From the NCBI RefSeq assembly GCF_005405365.1, contig NZ_BJDX01000005.1:62001-126000 (forward strand): 64,000 nt of DNA, in the 5' to 3' direction. Below the pieces are notes generated by a model. The model ran no database searches. It saw only the letters and a list, made by a program, of their open reading frames with translations, and had not been told where the DNA came from. Source of the DNA: Enterococcus xiangfangensis (lineage in GTDB: Bacteria > Bacillota > Bacilli > Lactobacillales > Enterococcaceae). Positions 33,377-43,991 of this stretch are shown in pieces. The translations under genes were made by a program, and so were the position numbers. Numbering within the stretch: the stretch's first letter is position 1; each line of letters starts with the position of its first letter.

Positions 33377-34222
33377 CAATGTACGAACAAGATAAACTTC
33401 CTCACAAAACCCTTTTAACGCATTAAATACGTGCTTGGCGCGCGAGTATTTGTGACACAAGGCATAAACCGTCGGACCACTACCGCTCATCATTGCCGCA
33501 TCTGCGCCATATTTCAGCATTCGATCTTTTAACTGCTGGATAATTGGATGCTTTTTGATCGTCACGACTTCCATAGAATTACCCAAGTTTTCAGTCATCT
33601 TCTGATAATCATTTTCTTCAATAGCAGAAACAAGCGCTGCAATGTCTGGATGATATAAATCTTCCATCACGATTTTAGCAAAAATCGTTCGAGTCGACAC
33701 ACTCATCCGCGGCTTGACTACCACAACCCAGCACTGGGGCATTGGTGCAAGCGGTGTTACTTTTTCGCCGAAGCCTTCTACCAATGACGTTTGACCATAA
33801 ACACAATAAGGAACGTCTGAACCAACCTCGGCACCAAGGCAAGCTAATTCTTCGATCGACAACCCTAGGTTCCATAAACGATTAACTGCACGCAAAGCCG
33901 CCGCTGAGTCTGTTGAACCGCCTCCCAAGCCGGCTGCCACTGGAATTTCCTTATGAATTTTGACTTGCAGGCCTTTTTTTATATCAAAACGTTCTTTGAC
34001 TAATTCCAACGCTTCATAAACGTGGTTCTTTTTATCCGTGGGCAAAAAAGCCTTATTGGTCTCAATGATGATTTTATCTTCAGGAATCTCTTCTAAGTAC
34101 AAACGATCTGCTAGATCGATACTCGCCATAACCATCGCCAACTCATGCAACCCATCCGGTCGTTTGCCTAAAATGTCGAGGCCTAAATTAATCTTCGCTG
34201 GGGCTTTCTCCATAATTTCCAT
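33371..34222 (-). CDS. ispE: 4-diphosphocytidyl-2-C-methyl-D-erythritol kinase (IspE-like)
   Basis: A 283-residue GHMP kinase. KAPAKINLGLDILGKRPDGLHELAMVM is the start motif and VAAGLGGGSTDSAAALRAVN the ATP-binding glycine loop; MMSGSGPTVYAL is the third motif. IspE works in the MEP isoprenoid pathway. Enterococci are thought to make isoprenoids by mevalonate and yet retain this gene, so its real role is open. The start is the ATG at 34222 after GGGTGAG; an ATG at 34213 is possible. Confidence 0.9.
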   Translation of the reverse strand: MEIMEKAPAKINLGLDILGKRPDGLHELAMVMASIDLADRLYLEEIPEDKIIIETNKAFLPTDKKNHVYEALELVKERFDIKKGLQVKIHKEIPVAAGLGGGSTDSAAALRAVNRLWNLGLSIEELACLGAEVGSDVPYCVYGQTSLVEGFGEKVTPLAPMPQCWVVVVKPRMSVSTRTIFAKIVMEDLYHPDIAALVSAIEENDYQKMTENLGNSMEVVTIKKHPIIQQLKDRMLKYGADAAMMSGSGPTVYALCHKYSRAKHVFNALKGFCEEVYLVRTLK

Positions 34223-34316
34223 TTTCTCACCCGTTCAAATTTTTCATTAGACGATTCTATCACAGCCCATAATAAATGTATAGATAATTCATTTTAGCAT
34301 AGACGCTTCAAATAAT

Positions 34317-34345
34317 TTGAATATTTTTAGCTGAGATTTTATTAT
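34317..34345 (+). promoter_or_regulatory. Promoter of the hsp20 gene
   Basis: TTGAAT (34317-34322), a 17-bp spacer and TATTAT (34340-34345). I see no CIRCE or CtsR operator between it and the gene. Confidence 0.62.
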
Positions 34346-34446
34346 TAAAGAAAGGGCTGTCATCAGCACTGCAACACGCTCCAAAATTTCTAGTAAGAAC
34401 CGATTTCCATAAGATCCAAAAAATTATAATTTAGGAGGAATAGTGT

Positions 34447-34851
34447 ATGAATTTACTACCGAAGAATGATTGGTTGGATGGCGAAGATTTAGTTGGAAAA
34501 CTGATGAACACGTTTTGGGAAGATCGAAAAATGAGCGTCGATATTCGGGATTTGGATGATCACTATGAAGTGAAAGCAGACTTGCCTGGATTTGAAAAAT
34601 CAGAGATTTCTGTACACTATAACAATGACCTGTTGTCCATTGATGCTGAACATACTACAGAAAACGAAGTCAAAGACGATGGTCGGTTTGTTCGCAGAGA
34701 ACGTTCCAGTAGTGCTTATCGTCGGCAATTTGTCGTCAAAGATATTCTTGCAGAACAAATCAACGCAAAATTTGAAAATGGCGTACTTACTTTGAAATTG
34801 CCTAAAGCTCCTCATGAAGAGAAAAAAGGCAACTCCATCGCCATTGATTAG
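34447..34851 (+). CDS. Small heat-shock protein, Hsp20/alpha-crystallin family
   Basis: A 134-residue protein. The alpha-crystallin domain spans about residues 27-120 (VDIRDLDDHYEVKADLPGFEKSEISV start; FENGVLTLKLPK end). An Ile-rich motif in the tail (SIAID) probably helps oligomer formation. It acts as an ATP-independent holdase in the cytosol. AGGAGGAA precedes the ATG. It is monocistronic, with a bidirectional terminator shared with mprF. Confidence 0.93.
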   Translation: MNLLPKNDWLDGEDLVGKLMNTFWEDRKMSVDIRDLDDHYEVKADLPGFEKSEISVHYNNDLLSIDAEHTTENEVKDDGRFVRRERSSSAYRRQFVVKDILAEQINAKFENGVLTLKLPKAPHEEKKGNSIAID

Positions 34852-34852
34852 C

Positions 34853-34884
34853 AAAAAAAAGACGAGCCGCGGCTCGTCTTTTTT
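34853..34884. terminator. Bidirectional terminator between hsp20 and mprF
   Basis: AAAAGACGAGCC pairs with GGCTCGTCTTTT, with A and T runs outside. It overlaps the mprF stop region. Confidence 0.92.
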
Positions 34885-37444
34885 AAAGTTCGATCATTTC
34901 TTCTGAAATGGTCACTCCCTTGTTTTTTCCTCGACCGATTAGCAACAGTAACTGCAAAGCAGAAAATAAGAAGCTGCTGTCTTTCATATAAGCAAAGTAG
35001 CGCGGCCGCCAACGATCGACATAGACGGTCTTTTCTTCTGCCACTTGTTGAAAAGCATAGATTGAATGACCATATTTATAGATCAAATTCATGATTCGCT
35101 CACCCAAAAAGGCAAACGAAGTCTCTCCGACTTTTGCTAACGGCGCCATTCCTTGATACACTTCCCGATACCCTTGTTCTTTCAATTCATCCATCAAATG
35201 CAATTTCAAGAAAGTCGGTAACTCATTGGGAACATCGTTTCGAAAACGTAAAAGATCAAATGAAGCCTTTTCTTGATTGACCGGTTGTTCAGTAATAAAG
35301 CCAACGATTCGATTTTGCGGGTCCCGTGCGATTCCGACATTGCTAGTCTCGATATAGGCGCGGTTAAAAAGTCCCACTGAAAAACATTTCTCTTTTTCTC
35401 CATTCAACCACTCATCTGAAATCTCTTCTAGTTCTTCAAAGACTTCCTCCGGCAACTTTTCAAAATAAATAAATTGATAGCCTTCATTCGCCAAGCGTTT
35501 AAATTCAAAACGATCAGAAAAAACATCGTGCTCGTGACGTGTGAAATCAGTAACTCCGGTCTCACCGATCTTATCAAAATGAAAACCTAAATCGTGTAAC
35601 AGCAGCACATATTTTTCCGATATCTTATAGAACGCCAGCTGATAACCAAGTTTGTCGGCATGTTCCATAAAAGCAAATGTGGCCGCTTGCCACTTCTCAG
35701 GATTTCCTACGGGATCACCTAATACGAAACATTTATTGGCCCGTGTTTGGAAGCCAAAAATAATTTGATCGTTCCCATTTTCTTGATAATAAAAATACTG
35801 ATACCCAGACACCCGCAAATAATGACTCGCTGGTGTTCCTCCATAACGATTGATCAAATAGTTGAACCGTTTTTCATCCCAAAGATCGCCTAGTTTCGTC
35901 TCGCTTTGCGTCAAATATTGATACAAAAGTGCCAAACATAAAATAGATAAAATCAAGCCGACCAACCCTGAAAACCAGATATCGCCTGAAGGAAAAGCAA
36001 AATATTTTGTTGTTAAGCGTTCGGTACTCCAGATTTGACCACTATGGTATCCCGCTACCGCATAAAAAACAAACAACAAACCAAACAAGATACCATCAAA
36101 AACTAACGCACCCCAAGAATAAACAAATCGTTCACGATAAAATTCCCGCCGTGACAGCCAAACGACCAATAAAATCACCAAGTACACGACGATCAGCCGA
36201 ATCGAGGCAGTCCGTGCGACAGTATTGATAATTCCAAAGATTAATAACAAAATCGTCGGCCAAAACGCCCGCTTCACTTTTTGCGAGATCCCTCGTGCAA
36301 ATCCTAACAGTAAAAATCCAATCAATAAATTCAATGTCTGATCCAAAAAATCAAAAGAAAACGGCAGCAAGACTTGAAACATCCGGCTGATGTTAGATAA
36401 ATTGGTCAATGTAGATAATAAGATCATCATGATCCCCGCAAAATAAACAGCACTGACCATGATCACATGGGCAACTTTTTGTGAAAGTACACGCGGCAAA
36501 TTATCAAAGTAGCGATTCATTTTAACACTAGTATTTGTCAAAAAGATCACGATTCCTGTGATAAAAGGAATCAAGTAATAAAAGATCCGATAAAACAAGA
36601 TCCAAACTACTGCGGTACTTTGATCTAATCCGAGATGTCCAAGACCTAAAATCATCATGACATCAAAGGTCCCTGCTCCACCTGGCACCATCGTCAACAT
36701 TCCTAACCCTGTTGCGATCACAAACATTGGATAGACTTCACCGATATTCAGATCTACGCCCATCAAGTAACCAACGACTAAAAAGACCATCAACGCGCCC
36801 AGCCATTGACCTAGCGAAGCTACATACAATTCAAGGATCTGCTTCAGGCGAAATTCTTTGAATATCGTGCGACGGCGGCTATAAACTAGCCAAAACAGCA
36901 ACGGTGCGAATGCGCCGCCGGCTAACAGCCAAAAACGATAACGAACAAATGAATTTTCCGTTCGAAAAAACAACAGATCTAAAGACGTGATAAATGCCAT
37001 GATCGAAAGTCCCGCTAACATGAAAATAGCGATCTTAGAAATCACAGCCAGTACTTTTTTCTTTTCCAGTCCTTTACCGTAAAAACTTGAGCGCAGACTC
37101 ACACCGACGACTCCGCCAAAACCGGCTAAGTTATTGATTGTATTCGTAGTCCATGCAGAAACGAACCACTCTTTGCGATTCATCCGGGGCCGTCCCGTCG
37201 ATTCAAGTATTGTGATCGCCACATGATCATATAAAAGCATCGGCAGAACACCACATAGCCCGATTCCAAACATACTAAATAAAGCGATATGGTCTTGTTG
37301 CTGAATTGTTTGCCAAACTGTCTGCCAACTCATTCCATGGGCAATATTTTTCACTTGATTGGCAACGAAAAATAAGACAATTCCAAAGAATATAATTTTG
37401 AGCAAGGTGGCATAGCGTTTAAACCAGCGACTGATAGTCGTCAT
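34883..37444 (-). CDS. mprF: Phosphatidylglycerol lysyltransferase / flippase
   Basis: An 853-residue protein. The first 500 residues hold about 14 membrane helices (flippase and synthase junction); the C-terminal cytosolic GNAT-like domain (about 530-850) has NGNDQIIFGFQTRANKCFVLGDPVG and the VYQGMAPLAKVG end typical of MprF. It transfers Lys from Lys-tRNA to phosphatidylglycerol and moves the product outward, protecting against cationic peptides and daptomycin. Two paralogues occur in E. faecalis; this could be either. Confidence 0.93.
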   Translation of the reverse strand: MTTISRWFKRYATLLKIIFFGIVLFFVANQVKNIAHGMSWQTVWQTIQQQDHIALFSMFGIGLCGVLPMLLYDHVAITILESTGRPRMNRKEWFVSAWTTNTINNLAGFGGVVGVSLRSSFYGKGLEKKKVLAVISKIAIFMLAGLSIMAFITSLDLLFFRTENSFVRYRFWLLAGGAFAPLLFWLVYSRRRTIFKEFRLKQILELYVASLGQWLGALMVFLVVGYLMGVDLNIGEVYPMFVIATGLGMLTMVPGGAGTFDVMMILGLGHLGLDQSTAVVWILFYRIFYYLIPFITGIVIFLTNTSVKMNRYFDNLPRVLSQKVAHVIMVSAVYFAGIMMILLSTLTNLSNISRMFQVLLPFSFDFLDQTLNLLIGFLLLGFARGISQKVKRAFWPTILLLIFGIINTVARTASIRLIVVYLVILLVVWLSRREFYRERFVYSWGALVFDGILFGLLFVFYAVAGYHSGQIWSTERLTTKYFAFPSGDIWFSGLVGLILSILCLALLYQYLTQSETKLGDLWDEKRFNYLINRYGGTPASHYLRVSGYQYFYYQENGNDQIIFGFQTRANKCFVLGDPVGNPEKWQAATFAFMEHADKLGYQLAFYKISEKYVLLLHDLGFHFDKIGETGVTDFTRHEHDVFSDRFEFKRLANEGYQFIYFEKLPEEVFEELEEISDEWLNGEKEKCFSVGLFNRAYIETSNVGIARDPQNRIVGFITEQPVNQEKASFDLLRFRNDVPNELPTFLKLHLMDELKEQGYREVYQGMAPLAKVGETSFAFLGERIMNLIYKYGHSIYAFQQVAEEKTVYVDRWRPRYFAYMKDSSFLFSALQLLLLIGRGKNKGVTISEEMIEL

Positions 37445-37629
37445 CCTTCTACTCCCATTCTTTCTTTTCTTATAGTCTATTTTAAATGAATTCTTGTTTT
37501 GAAGCTATTCTTTTAAATGCAGCTCCAATAAAAAAAGCCGTTCTTCCGATCCCAAACTAACTGGAGAAACAGTAACAAAAAAAGGGACTCCCAGCTTACT
37601 TCCAATGAAATTTGAACTTTATTTATCCA
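37445..37629. other. Gap upstream of mprF
   Basis: AT-rich sequence between mprF and the rny terminator. It must contain the mprF promoter, but I see no clear hexamers, RNA structure or small gene. Confidence 0.35.
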
Positions 37630-37668
37630 GAAAAAAGGGGATGTGACAAGACTTTTGTCACACCCCCT
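37630..37668 (-). terminator. Terminator of rny (TGTGACAA-type)
   Basis: On the minus strand AGGGGGTGTGACAA pairs with TTGTCACATCCCCT (one mismatch), followed by TTTTTT. It shares the GTGACAA core with four other hairpins in this window. Confidence 0.88.
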
Positions 37669-37763
37669 CTTAACTACAAACGAATCCTATTTTTGAAACA
37701 GTTTGTAAAGAAATCGTTTAACTTCATTTCTTTACAAAACTAAATGTTTCATTCACAACTAGT

Positions 37764-39320
37764 CTATTTTGCGTAGTCAGTTGCTCGTGTTTCGCGAATA
37801 ACGACCACTTTGATATGTCCTGGATAATCCAATTCATCTTCGATTCTGCGACGAATATCGCGAACTAAACGAGTCGTATCCAAATCAGAGATTTCTTCTG
37901 GTTTAACCATAACACGAACTTCACGTCCAGCTTGGACGGCGAAGCTTGATTCTACTCCATCAAAACTATTTGAAATATTTTCTAAGTTTTCTAAACGACG
38001 GATGTAGTTTTCTAGCGACTCGCTCCGTGCACCTGGTCTAGCAGCAGACACTGCATCCGCAGCAGCAACTAAAACAGAAATAACTGAAGTTGCTTCAGTA
38101 TCTCCATGGTGAGAGGCGATCGCGTTGATCACAACCGGGTTTTCACGATATTTAGCGGCAAGTTCTGCCCCAATCTCAACGTGCGAGCCTTCGATCTCAT
38201 GATCTAACGCTTTACCGATATCATGCAGCAAACCTGCGCGTTGTGCTAACTGAACATTTTCGCCTAATTCTGCGGCTAAGACACCAGTTAATTTAGCAAC
38301 TTCGATTGAGTGATTCAACACATTTTGACCATAGCTGGTACGGAAATGCAATCGGCCTAAAATCTTGATCAAGTCTGGATGCAAGGTGTGGGCGCCCACT
38401 TCAAAGGCCGCTTGTTCCCCGTATTCACGAATACGTTCATCCATTTCTTTGCGAGATTTTTCAACCATTTCTTCGATCCGAGCCGGATGAATCCGACCAT
38501 CTTGAATCAATTTTTCCAATGTCATCCGGGCAATTTCCCGTCTGATTGGATCAAAACCGGATAAAACAACCGCTTCTGGTGTATCATCGATGATTAAATC
38601 GATTCCCGTCAACGTCTCTAATGTACGAATGTTACGGCCTTCACGTCCAATGATGCGACCTTTCATCTCATCATTTGGCAATGTGACTACCGAAACAGTC
38701 GTTTCAGAAACAGCATCCGCACCGCAACGTTGAATTGCCATCGCCAAAAGATTTTTCGCTTTGCGATCCGCTTCTTCCTTAGCGCGTTGTTCAGATTCCT
38801 TGACCATAACGGTTAATTCATGGTTCAATTCCTCTTCAGTCGTCTTCATGATTATTTCTTTTGCTTCATCTTTCGTTAAAGCAGCGACGTGTTCCAATTT
38901 TGTTTGTTGTTCTTCAATTAGTTGTTCTACATCTTTTTCTCGCTCGTCAATTAATTGCTGTCTAGCACTGATTTTTGTTTCTTTTTCTTCCAGTGAGTGC
39001 TCACGCTTCTCGAGAGAGTCGTCTTTACGATCTAAAGTCTGTTCTCTTTGAAGCAAGCGATTTTCTTGTGATTTTAATTCTTGTCTGCTTTCTTTCAACT
39101 CACTTTCAACTTGTGCGCGATACTGCTGGTTTTCTTCCTTGGCTTCCAACAAAGCTTCTTTCTTCAAGGTTTCCGCTTCTTTATTTGCATGCGTAATGAT
39201 CCCTCTAGCTGTGTTTTGTGCCCCATCAATTTCCTTTTCATGACGTGCTTTCGCTGCCATGAAACCCAAACCAAGACCGACAATTAAACCGATGATAGCG
39301 AGGAGAATAGGAACTAACAT
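37764..39320 (-). CDS. rny: Ribonuclease Y
   Basis: A 518-residue membrane-anchored endoribonuclease that initiates mRNA decay. An N-terminal helix (about 1-25) is followed by a long coiled coil rich in Glu, Lys and Gln (about 30-200), a KH domain ([15 protein letters not shown], about 210-270) and an HD domain (HSIEVAKL and [11 protein letters not shown], about 330-430). The start is the ATG at 39320, 8 nt after GGAGG; a GTG at 39329 overlaps the ribosome site. Confidence 0.95.
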   Translation of the reverse strand: MLVPILLAIIGLIVGLGLGFMAAKARHEKEIDGAQNTARGIITHANKEAETLKKEALLEAKEENQQYRAQVESELKESRQELKSQENRLLQREQTLDRKDDSLEKREHSLEEKETKISARQQLIDEREKDVEQLIEEQQTKLEHVAALTKDEAKEIIMKTTEEELNHELTVMVKESEQRAKEEADRKAKNLLAMAIQRCGADAVSETTVSVVTLPNDEMKGRIIGREGRNIRTLETLTGIDLIIDDTPEAVVLSGFDPIRREIARMTLEKLIQDGRIHPARIEEMVEKSRKEMDERIREYGEQAAFEVGAHTLHPDLIKILGRLHFRTSYGQNVLNHSIEVAKLTGVLAAELGENVQLAQRAGLLHDIGKALDHEIEGSHVEIGAELAAKYRENPVVINAIASHHGDTEATSVISVLVAAADAVSAARPGARSESLENYIRRLENLENISNSFDGVESSFAVQAGREVRVMVKPEEISDLDTTRLVRDIRRRIEDELDYPGHIKVVVIRETRATDYAK

Positions 39321-39513
39321 TAAATCCACCTCCGTACTATCTTATTTACCTATCTGTAGTTTTTTGATAAACGAATGTCAAATTATCAATATGCCTACTT
39401 GCATATGTGCTTGTCACACAACTTTATTCTAATGTTTGTCTGATAGCGTGTCAACTTTATTTCTCTTTTGACGCGTTCAGCCATGCACGGCTTCCATTTA
39501 GTACAAAATAGTG

Positions 39514-39560
39514 CAAAAAAAACACTAATAACTGCGCAAAAGCACGAGGTTATTAGTGTT
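39514..39560 (-). terminator. Terminator of recA
   Basis: On the minus strand AACACTAATAAC pairs perfectly with GTTATTAGTGTT (16-nt loop), then eight T. Confidence 0.88.
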
Positions 39561-39570
39561 AATTTTATTT

Positions 39571-40626
39571 TTATTCTTCTAAAGGCAATTCTTCTTGCCC
39601 AGCGTCTTCTTTTTTATCCGTTTCTGTTTCCAGCTCTTCACCAATACCATAAGCTGCTCGTACACGTTTCGCAACTTCTGCCATCATCTCTGGATGATCT
39701 GCAAGATATTTCTTCGCATTTTCACGGCCTTGACCGATCCGATCTTCTTTATAGCCATACCAAGCACCGCTTTTATCGACAATGTCCTGTTCGACTGCCA
39801 TGTCTAATAATTCGCCTTCTTGTGAAATTCCTAAACCGTACATGATATCGACTTCAGCAACTTTGAAAGGCGGCGCAACTTTATTTTTCACGACTTTGAT
39901 CTTCGTCCGGTTACCAATGATATCTGTTCCGTTTTTCAATTGTTCCGCACGGCGCACTTCTAAACGAACCGTCGCATAGAATTTCAATGCGCGTCCTCCC
40001 GGTGTGATCTCTGGATTCCCAAACATGACACCGACTTTTTCCCGAATTTGGTTGATAAAGACTGCGATCGTTTTGGTTTTATTGATCGAACCTGATAATT
40101 TACGCAAAGCTTGCGACATCAATCGAGCTTGCAGGCCAACGTGTGAGTCGCCCATTTCGCCATCGATTTCCGCACGGGGAACTAACGCTGCTACAGAGTC
40201 GATCACGATGATATCGATCGCGCCACTAGAAACTAAGGCATCAGCAATCTCTAACCCTTGTTCACCCGTATCCGGTTGTGAAAGTAATAGATCGTCAATG
40301 TTTACGCCTAGACGTTGTGCATATTGAGGATCCAGCGCATGTTCGGCATCAATAAATGCTGCCGTACCGCCATGTTTTTGCACTTCTGCGATTGCATGAA
40401 GCGCAACGGTTGTTTTACCTGAACTTTCTGGACCGTACACTTCGATGATCCGTCCGCGAGGATAGCCGCCTACACCTAATGCGACATCCAATGCCAAAGA
40501 GCCACTTGGGATTGTTGAAATTTGTTGATCGATCTTTTCCCCTAATTTCATGATCGAACCTTTTCCGTAATTCTTTTCAATCTTCTTCATTGCAGCATCT
40601 AAAGCCGCTTTACGATCATTAGCCAA
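39571..40626 (-). CDS. recA: DNA recombinase RecA
   Basis: A 351-residue RecA that forms filaments on single-stranded DNA, drives strand exchange and activates LexA cleavage. Walker A is GPESSGKTT, Walker B sits in [18 protein letters not shown], and the L2 loop lies near [30 protein letters not shown]. The acidic tail ([19 protein letters not shown]) is typical. A candidate LexA box is about 195 bp upstream. It follows cinA, the usual neighbour in Firmicutes. Confidence 0.97.
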   Translation of the reverse strand: MANDRKAALDAAMKKIEKNYGKGSIMKLGEKIDQQISTIPSGSLALDVALGVGGYPRGRIIEVYGPESSGKTTVALHAIAEVQKHGGTAAFIDAEHALDPQYAQRLGVNIDDLLLSQPDTGEQGLEIADALVSSGAIDIIVIDSVAALVPRAEIDGEMGDSHVGLQARLMSQALRKLSGSINKTKTIAVFINQIREKVGVMFGNPEITPGGRALKFYATVRLEVRRAEQLKNGTDIIGNRTKIKVVKNKVAPPFKVAEVDIMYGLGISQEGELLDMAVEQDIVDKSGAWYGYKEDRIGQGRENAKKYLADHPEMMAEVAKRVRAAYGIGEELETETDKKEDAGQEELPLEE

Positions 40627-40781
40627 TAGCTGATCCTCCTATTTCTTGATGTAATTTATTTCGTTTAAAAAAATGATTTTGATATTCTTACCGTAGATTT
40701 TTCTATCTTGTCAAAAAAATCCACAGCCATTCATCTCCATCAATCATACGGTCACATCATTATTGCTTTTTCAATATCCTT

Positions 40782-40810
40782 AGTTTATCGGTTTGAAATC
40801 AAAAAATCAA
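40782..40810 (-). promoter_or_regulatory. Candidate promoter of recA
   Basis: On the minus strand TTGATT, a 17-bp spacer, TAAACT (40787-40782). It predicts a leader of about 150 nt. Confidence 0.5.
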
Positions 40811-40818
40811 GCAAAAAG

Positions 40819-40832
40819 CGAACAAACATTCG
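40819..40832 (-). promoter_or_regulatory. Candidate LexA (SOS) box
   Basis: CGAACAAACATTCG matches the Gram-positive SOS motif CGAAC-N4-GTTCG with one mismatch. It lies 8 bp upstream of the candidate recA -35 box. Confidence 0.55.
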
Positions 40833-40837
40833 GTTTT

Positions 40838-42085
40838 TTAATTTTTATTTAGAATTGTTCGACGGACCATATCCAAACCTTTCATTACGGAGCTGTGACG
40901 GATATATGAACGGTCGCGAGTAAAGTGATTTTTAGTAACGATCGTTTCGCCATTTTTTTGTGCTAATCCAATATAAACGGTCCCTTTTGCTTGGCCTTCT
41001 AGTTCATCCGGACCTGCTACACCGGTAAATGCTAAAGCGTAATCCGTTTTAGCAAGTTGCAGCGCTGCTTCCGCCATTAATTTCGCGCATTCTTCACTAA
41101 CAACTCCGACACGATCCAATACTGTTGAATCAATACCTAAAAAACTTGCTTTCGTCGCTGAAGAATATGTTACGAATCCGCCTGGAAAGACTTCAGAAAC
41201 ACCGGGGATCGTTCCTAAAGTAGCTTGGAATTCCCCGGCCGTCAAGCTTTCAGCAGCAGTGATCGTCGCCTGCTTCTCTTTTAAAAGTCCAACTACAACT
41301 TCAACTAAACTAGTTTCTTCTCCATAACCATAGAAAAATTCACCGACTTTTGCTAGGATCTCTGCTTCTGCTTGATCTAATAAAGTATTGGCCGAGATTG
41401 CATCTTCCGTTTTAGCTGTGATCCGCAGTGTTACTTCATTTGGCTTAGCATACGGAGCGATTGTTGGATTGGATTGGTGTTCGATCATTTCCGCCAGATC
41501 GGTCACTAATTTCGATTCCCCGATCCCGAAGAACCGTAAAACCCGTGACGTTAATTTTTCCGTTGTTGGAAATTCTTTTTCCAGCAGCGGACGCGCTTGT
41601 TCTAAAAACATCGGTTTTAATTCACTTGGTGGTCCCGGTAGTAAAATATAATTATTTTTCTCGCCTTTATATAAACAACCGATTGCTAGTCCCGTTCGAT
41701 TCGGCAATGGGATTCCATCTTGCAACGTTTCGATCTGACGCAAGTTGTTTGGCGTCATCGTACTTTGACGCTGTTCAAAAAATTCATTCAACGCTGCTAG
41801 TCCAGCTTGATTTTGGACTAGCGGCACACCTACATGATCTGCTAAAACATTTTTTGTTAAATCATCATCTGTGGGTCCTAAGCCACCACATAAAACAATC
41901 AATTCACTGCGCGTATCTGCTAATTGAAGCAATTCTTCCAAGCGTTTAGGATTGTCTCCTACGACTGTGTGAAAATACACCTCGATTCCCATATCCGCTA
42001 ATTTTTCTGATAAAAAGGTCGCGTTTGTATTTACGACTTGTCCCAATAAAAGTTCTGTACCTACAGCAATGATCTCTGCTCTCAT
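40838..42085 (-). CDS. cinA: Competence/damage-inducible protein CinA
   Basis: A 415-residue protein with an N-terminal molybdopterin-binding-like (COG1058) domain (about 1-170; [34 protein letters not shown]) and a C-terminal CinA domain (about 255-410; [25 protein letters not shown]) with nicotinamide-mononucleotide deamidase-like features. In streptococci cinA is co-transcribed with recA in competence. Here the orientation and 211-bp gap would allow that, but recA also has its own candidate promoter. Confidence 0.93.
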   Translation of the reverse strand: MRAEIIAVGTELLLGQVVNTNATFLSEKLADMGIEVYFHTVVGDNPKRLEELLQLADTRSELIVLCGGLGPTDDDLTKNVLADHVGVPLVQNQAGLAALNEFFEQRQSTMTPNNLRQIETLQDGIPLPNRTGLAIGCLYKGEKNNYILLPGPPSELKPMFLEQARPLLEKEFPTTEKLTSRVLRFFGIGESKLVTDLAEMIEHQSNPTIAPYAKPNEVTLRITAKTEDAISANTLLDQAEAEILAKVGEFFYGYGEETSLVEVVVGLLKEKQATITAAESLTAGEFQATLGTIPGVSEVFPGGFVTYSSATKASFLGIDSTVLDRVGVVSEECAKLMAEAALQLAKTDYALAFTGVAGPDELEGQAKGTVYIGLAQKNGETIVTKNHFTRDRSYIRHSSVMKGLDMVRRTILNKN

Positions 42086-42133
42086 TTTTTTCTCTTCTTT
42101 CTAACATACGCCATTTTTCCTCAACTATAACAG

Positions 42134-42180
42134 AAAAAACGATCGGTGCGACAAATTTCACATCGCACTGACCGTTTTTT
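42134..42180 (-). terminator. Terminator after pgsA
   Basis: On the minus strand AACGGTCAGTGCGA pairs with TCGCACCGATCGTT (two mismatches), followed by TTTTT. Confidence 0.8.
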
Positions 42181-42193
42181 TCTTGCTTTTTTC

Positions 42194-42775
42194 TTACATT
42201 GAACCTTTGAAAAGAGCTGTGTTTTTTGCAAAATAATCATACCCTGAATAAACCGTAAAGAATAAGCAGATGTACAACATGATTTGGTCCATCGGAATGC
42301 CGATGAAATTAAACGGCACATTGTTCAAGTATAATAATACGATCCCAACCATTTGTGTGGCAGTTTTGATTTTTCCAGGCATTGCTGCTGCCATAACTCC
42401 GCCACCTTGTTCTACGATCAACAACCGTAGCCCAGTTACCGCTAACTCTCGACAAACGATAATAGCGATTACCCAAGAAGGGGCTTTTCCTTGTTCTACT
42501 AAAATAATAAACGCCGTCATCACCAACATCTTATCTGCCAGCGGATCCGCAAATTTCCCGAAATTAGTAACCAATCCCCGCGCACGCGCGATTTTTCCAT
42601 CTAAATGGTCGGTGTAACTAGCTATTGCAAAAATAATTGCTCCGACTAACTGTGTTACTGCTAAACTCGTATTGCCAGCTTGCAGCGTTCCCCAATCCCA
42701 TGGGACTAAAACAATGACCATAAATAACGGAATCATAAAAATTCGAACAACGGTCAATTTATTTGGTAGATTCAT
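42194..42775 (-). CDS. pgsA: CDP-diacylglycerol-glycerol-3-phosphate 3-phosphatidyltransferase
   Basis: A 193-residue membrane enzyme making phosphatidylglycerol phosphate. The CDP-alcohol phosphotransferase motif is present as DGKIARARG followed by GKFADPLADK (the DG-x2-AR-x8-G-x3-D-x3-D pattern). About four hydrophobic helices. GGAGGAAG precedes the ATG. It lies between rodZ and cinA. It supplies the phosphatidylglycerol that MprF, also in this window, modifies; changes in pgsA-type genes are known in daptomycin resistance. Confidence 0.94.
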   Translation of the reverse strand: MNLPNKLTVVRIFMIPLFMVIVLVPWDWGTLQAGNTSLAVTQLVGAIIFAIASYTDHLDGKIARARGLVTNFGKFADPLADKMLVMTAFIILVEQGKAPSWVIAIIVCRELAVTGLRLLIVEQGGGVMAAAMPGKIKTATQMVGIVLLYLNNVPFNFIGIPMDQIMLYICLFFTVYSGYDYFAKNTALFKGSM

Positions 42776-42893
42776 TGTACTTCCTCCTAATTCTTACTAA
42801 TATACTTGTTTCTCTTCAGCAAAAATATATTGTTCTGATCGTCTTTGATTATTGAAAACACGTCAGATAATTGTTTGCTGCTTCAACACGTCA

Positions 42894-43754
42894 TCAAGCG
42901 GCATAGGCAATGTTCAATGTCACATTTTTTTGCAACAGTGACTCTCCCGGTTGGAAATCAAGCGCTTGATCATTGACTTTGATCTCTGCGTATTTTGCCA
43001 TCCCAACTGTAATGACCGCTTGTGCAGTATCTGCAGGCAGTTCCGTTGTTTGCGACTCTCCTACTTGCAAAGTATATTGATAAGTCAAAGTACCATTGAT
43101 CTGCACACCGACCCACACGCGCTGTTTACCAGTGAACGTGATCTTTAACGGTTTTTCTGCATGCTCGACTTTCATCGTCGCGGCATTTGCTGTGTTTGAT
43201 TCCATCGCAAAAGCCATTTGAGGTTTTTCCTGCTTTTGAGAAGACTCCGTCGTTTGCTCTGGTTGAGACGAAACTTGTTCTGTCGATGAAGAAACGCCGG
43301 AACGCTCGACTTGAACAGAACTATTTTCTGGAATAATAGCAGTCTCTTGATGATCTAACCAAGTCACATAACCTACCACTGCAATAATGGCCAGTGCTAC
43401 CAGACCTAAAGAAATCATTGGCAGCGTCGCTCTGAAACGAGCATGGGTAGGATTTTCAGCATGTTTATTTTTTCTCAGCTCGTCAACTGTTTCAAGCTCA
43501 GGATAAGACGGCAACGGCCGATCCTTACCATCTAGCACGTCGATCAAATAATCACTGTCTAGTTTTACCTCATCAGCATATTGTCGAATGAACGTCCGCA
43601 AATAATAATCACTAGGCAATGCTTGAAACTCATTTTCTTCAATCGCCAGCAAATAACGTTTCTGAATCTTTGTACGCTGTTGCAGTTCATCTAAACTAAT
43701 TTTTTTGTCGATACGGGCTTTGCGTAACGTTTCTCCAATATTAATACTAGCCAC
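42894..43754 (-). CDS. rodZ: RodZ-like helix-turn-helix membrane protein
   Basis: A 286-residue protein with a cytosolic N-terminal helix-turn-helix (about 5-75, GETLRKARIDKKISLDELQQRTKI), one membrane helix (about 112-132), a Ser/Gln/Glu-rich linker and a C-terminal DUF4115 domain (about 195-286). RodZ links MreB to cell-wall synthesis in rods; cocci such as this keep the protein, perhaps for septal or peripheral growth. The order ymfH-rodZ-pgsA resembles B. subtilis without ymfI/ymfJ. Confidence 0.88.
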   Translation of the reverse strand: MASINIGETLRKARIDKKISLDELQQRTKIQKRYLLAIEENEFQALPSDYYLRTFIRQYADEVKLDSDYLIDVLDGKDRPLPSYPELETVDELRKNKHAENPTHARFRATLPMISLGLVALAIIAVVGYVTWLDHQETAIIPENSSVQVERSGVSSSTEQVSSQPEQTTESSQKQEKPQMAFAMESNTANAATMKVEHAEKPLKITFTGKQRVWVGVQINGTLTYQYTLQVGESQTTELPADTAQAVITVGMAKYAEIKVNDQALDFQPGESLLQKNVTLNIAYAA

Positions 43755-43991
43755 TTAATTTTCTACTCCTAGTTCGTAATAATGAAATTTTTGCTTCTTT
43801 CAACATGTCTAAGGATACCATAAAAAAAACTTGCTGAGGATAACGTTTCGGTAAGTCTGAAACGAAATTTAAGACTTTTTTGACGATTAGAGCAGCACAA
43901 AGATCTGCTTTACCCAACCGCTTTTTTTCAAACAGCTATCCTCATCGTCTCAGCCGTTGTTCCGTTTGTTTTCAAATCGTTTTTTCCTGAT

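Noticed and set aside
39330..39570. Small gene in the rny-recA gap
   Set aside because: Only the recA terminator and AT-rich leader sequence are visible; open frames lack ribosome sites.
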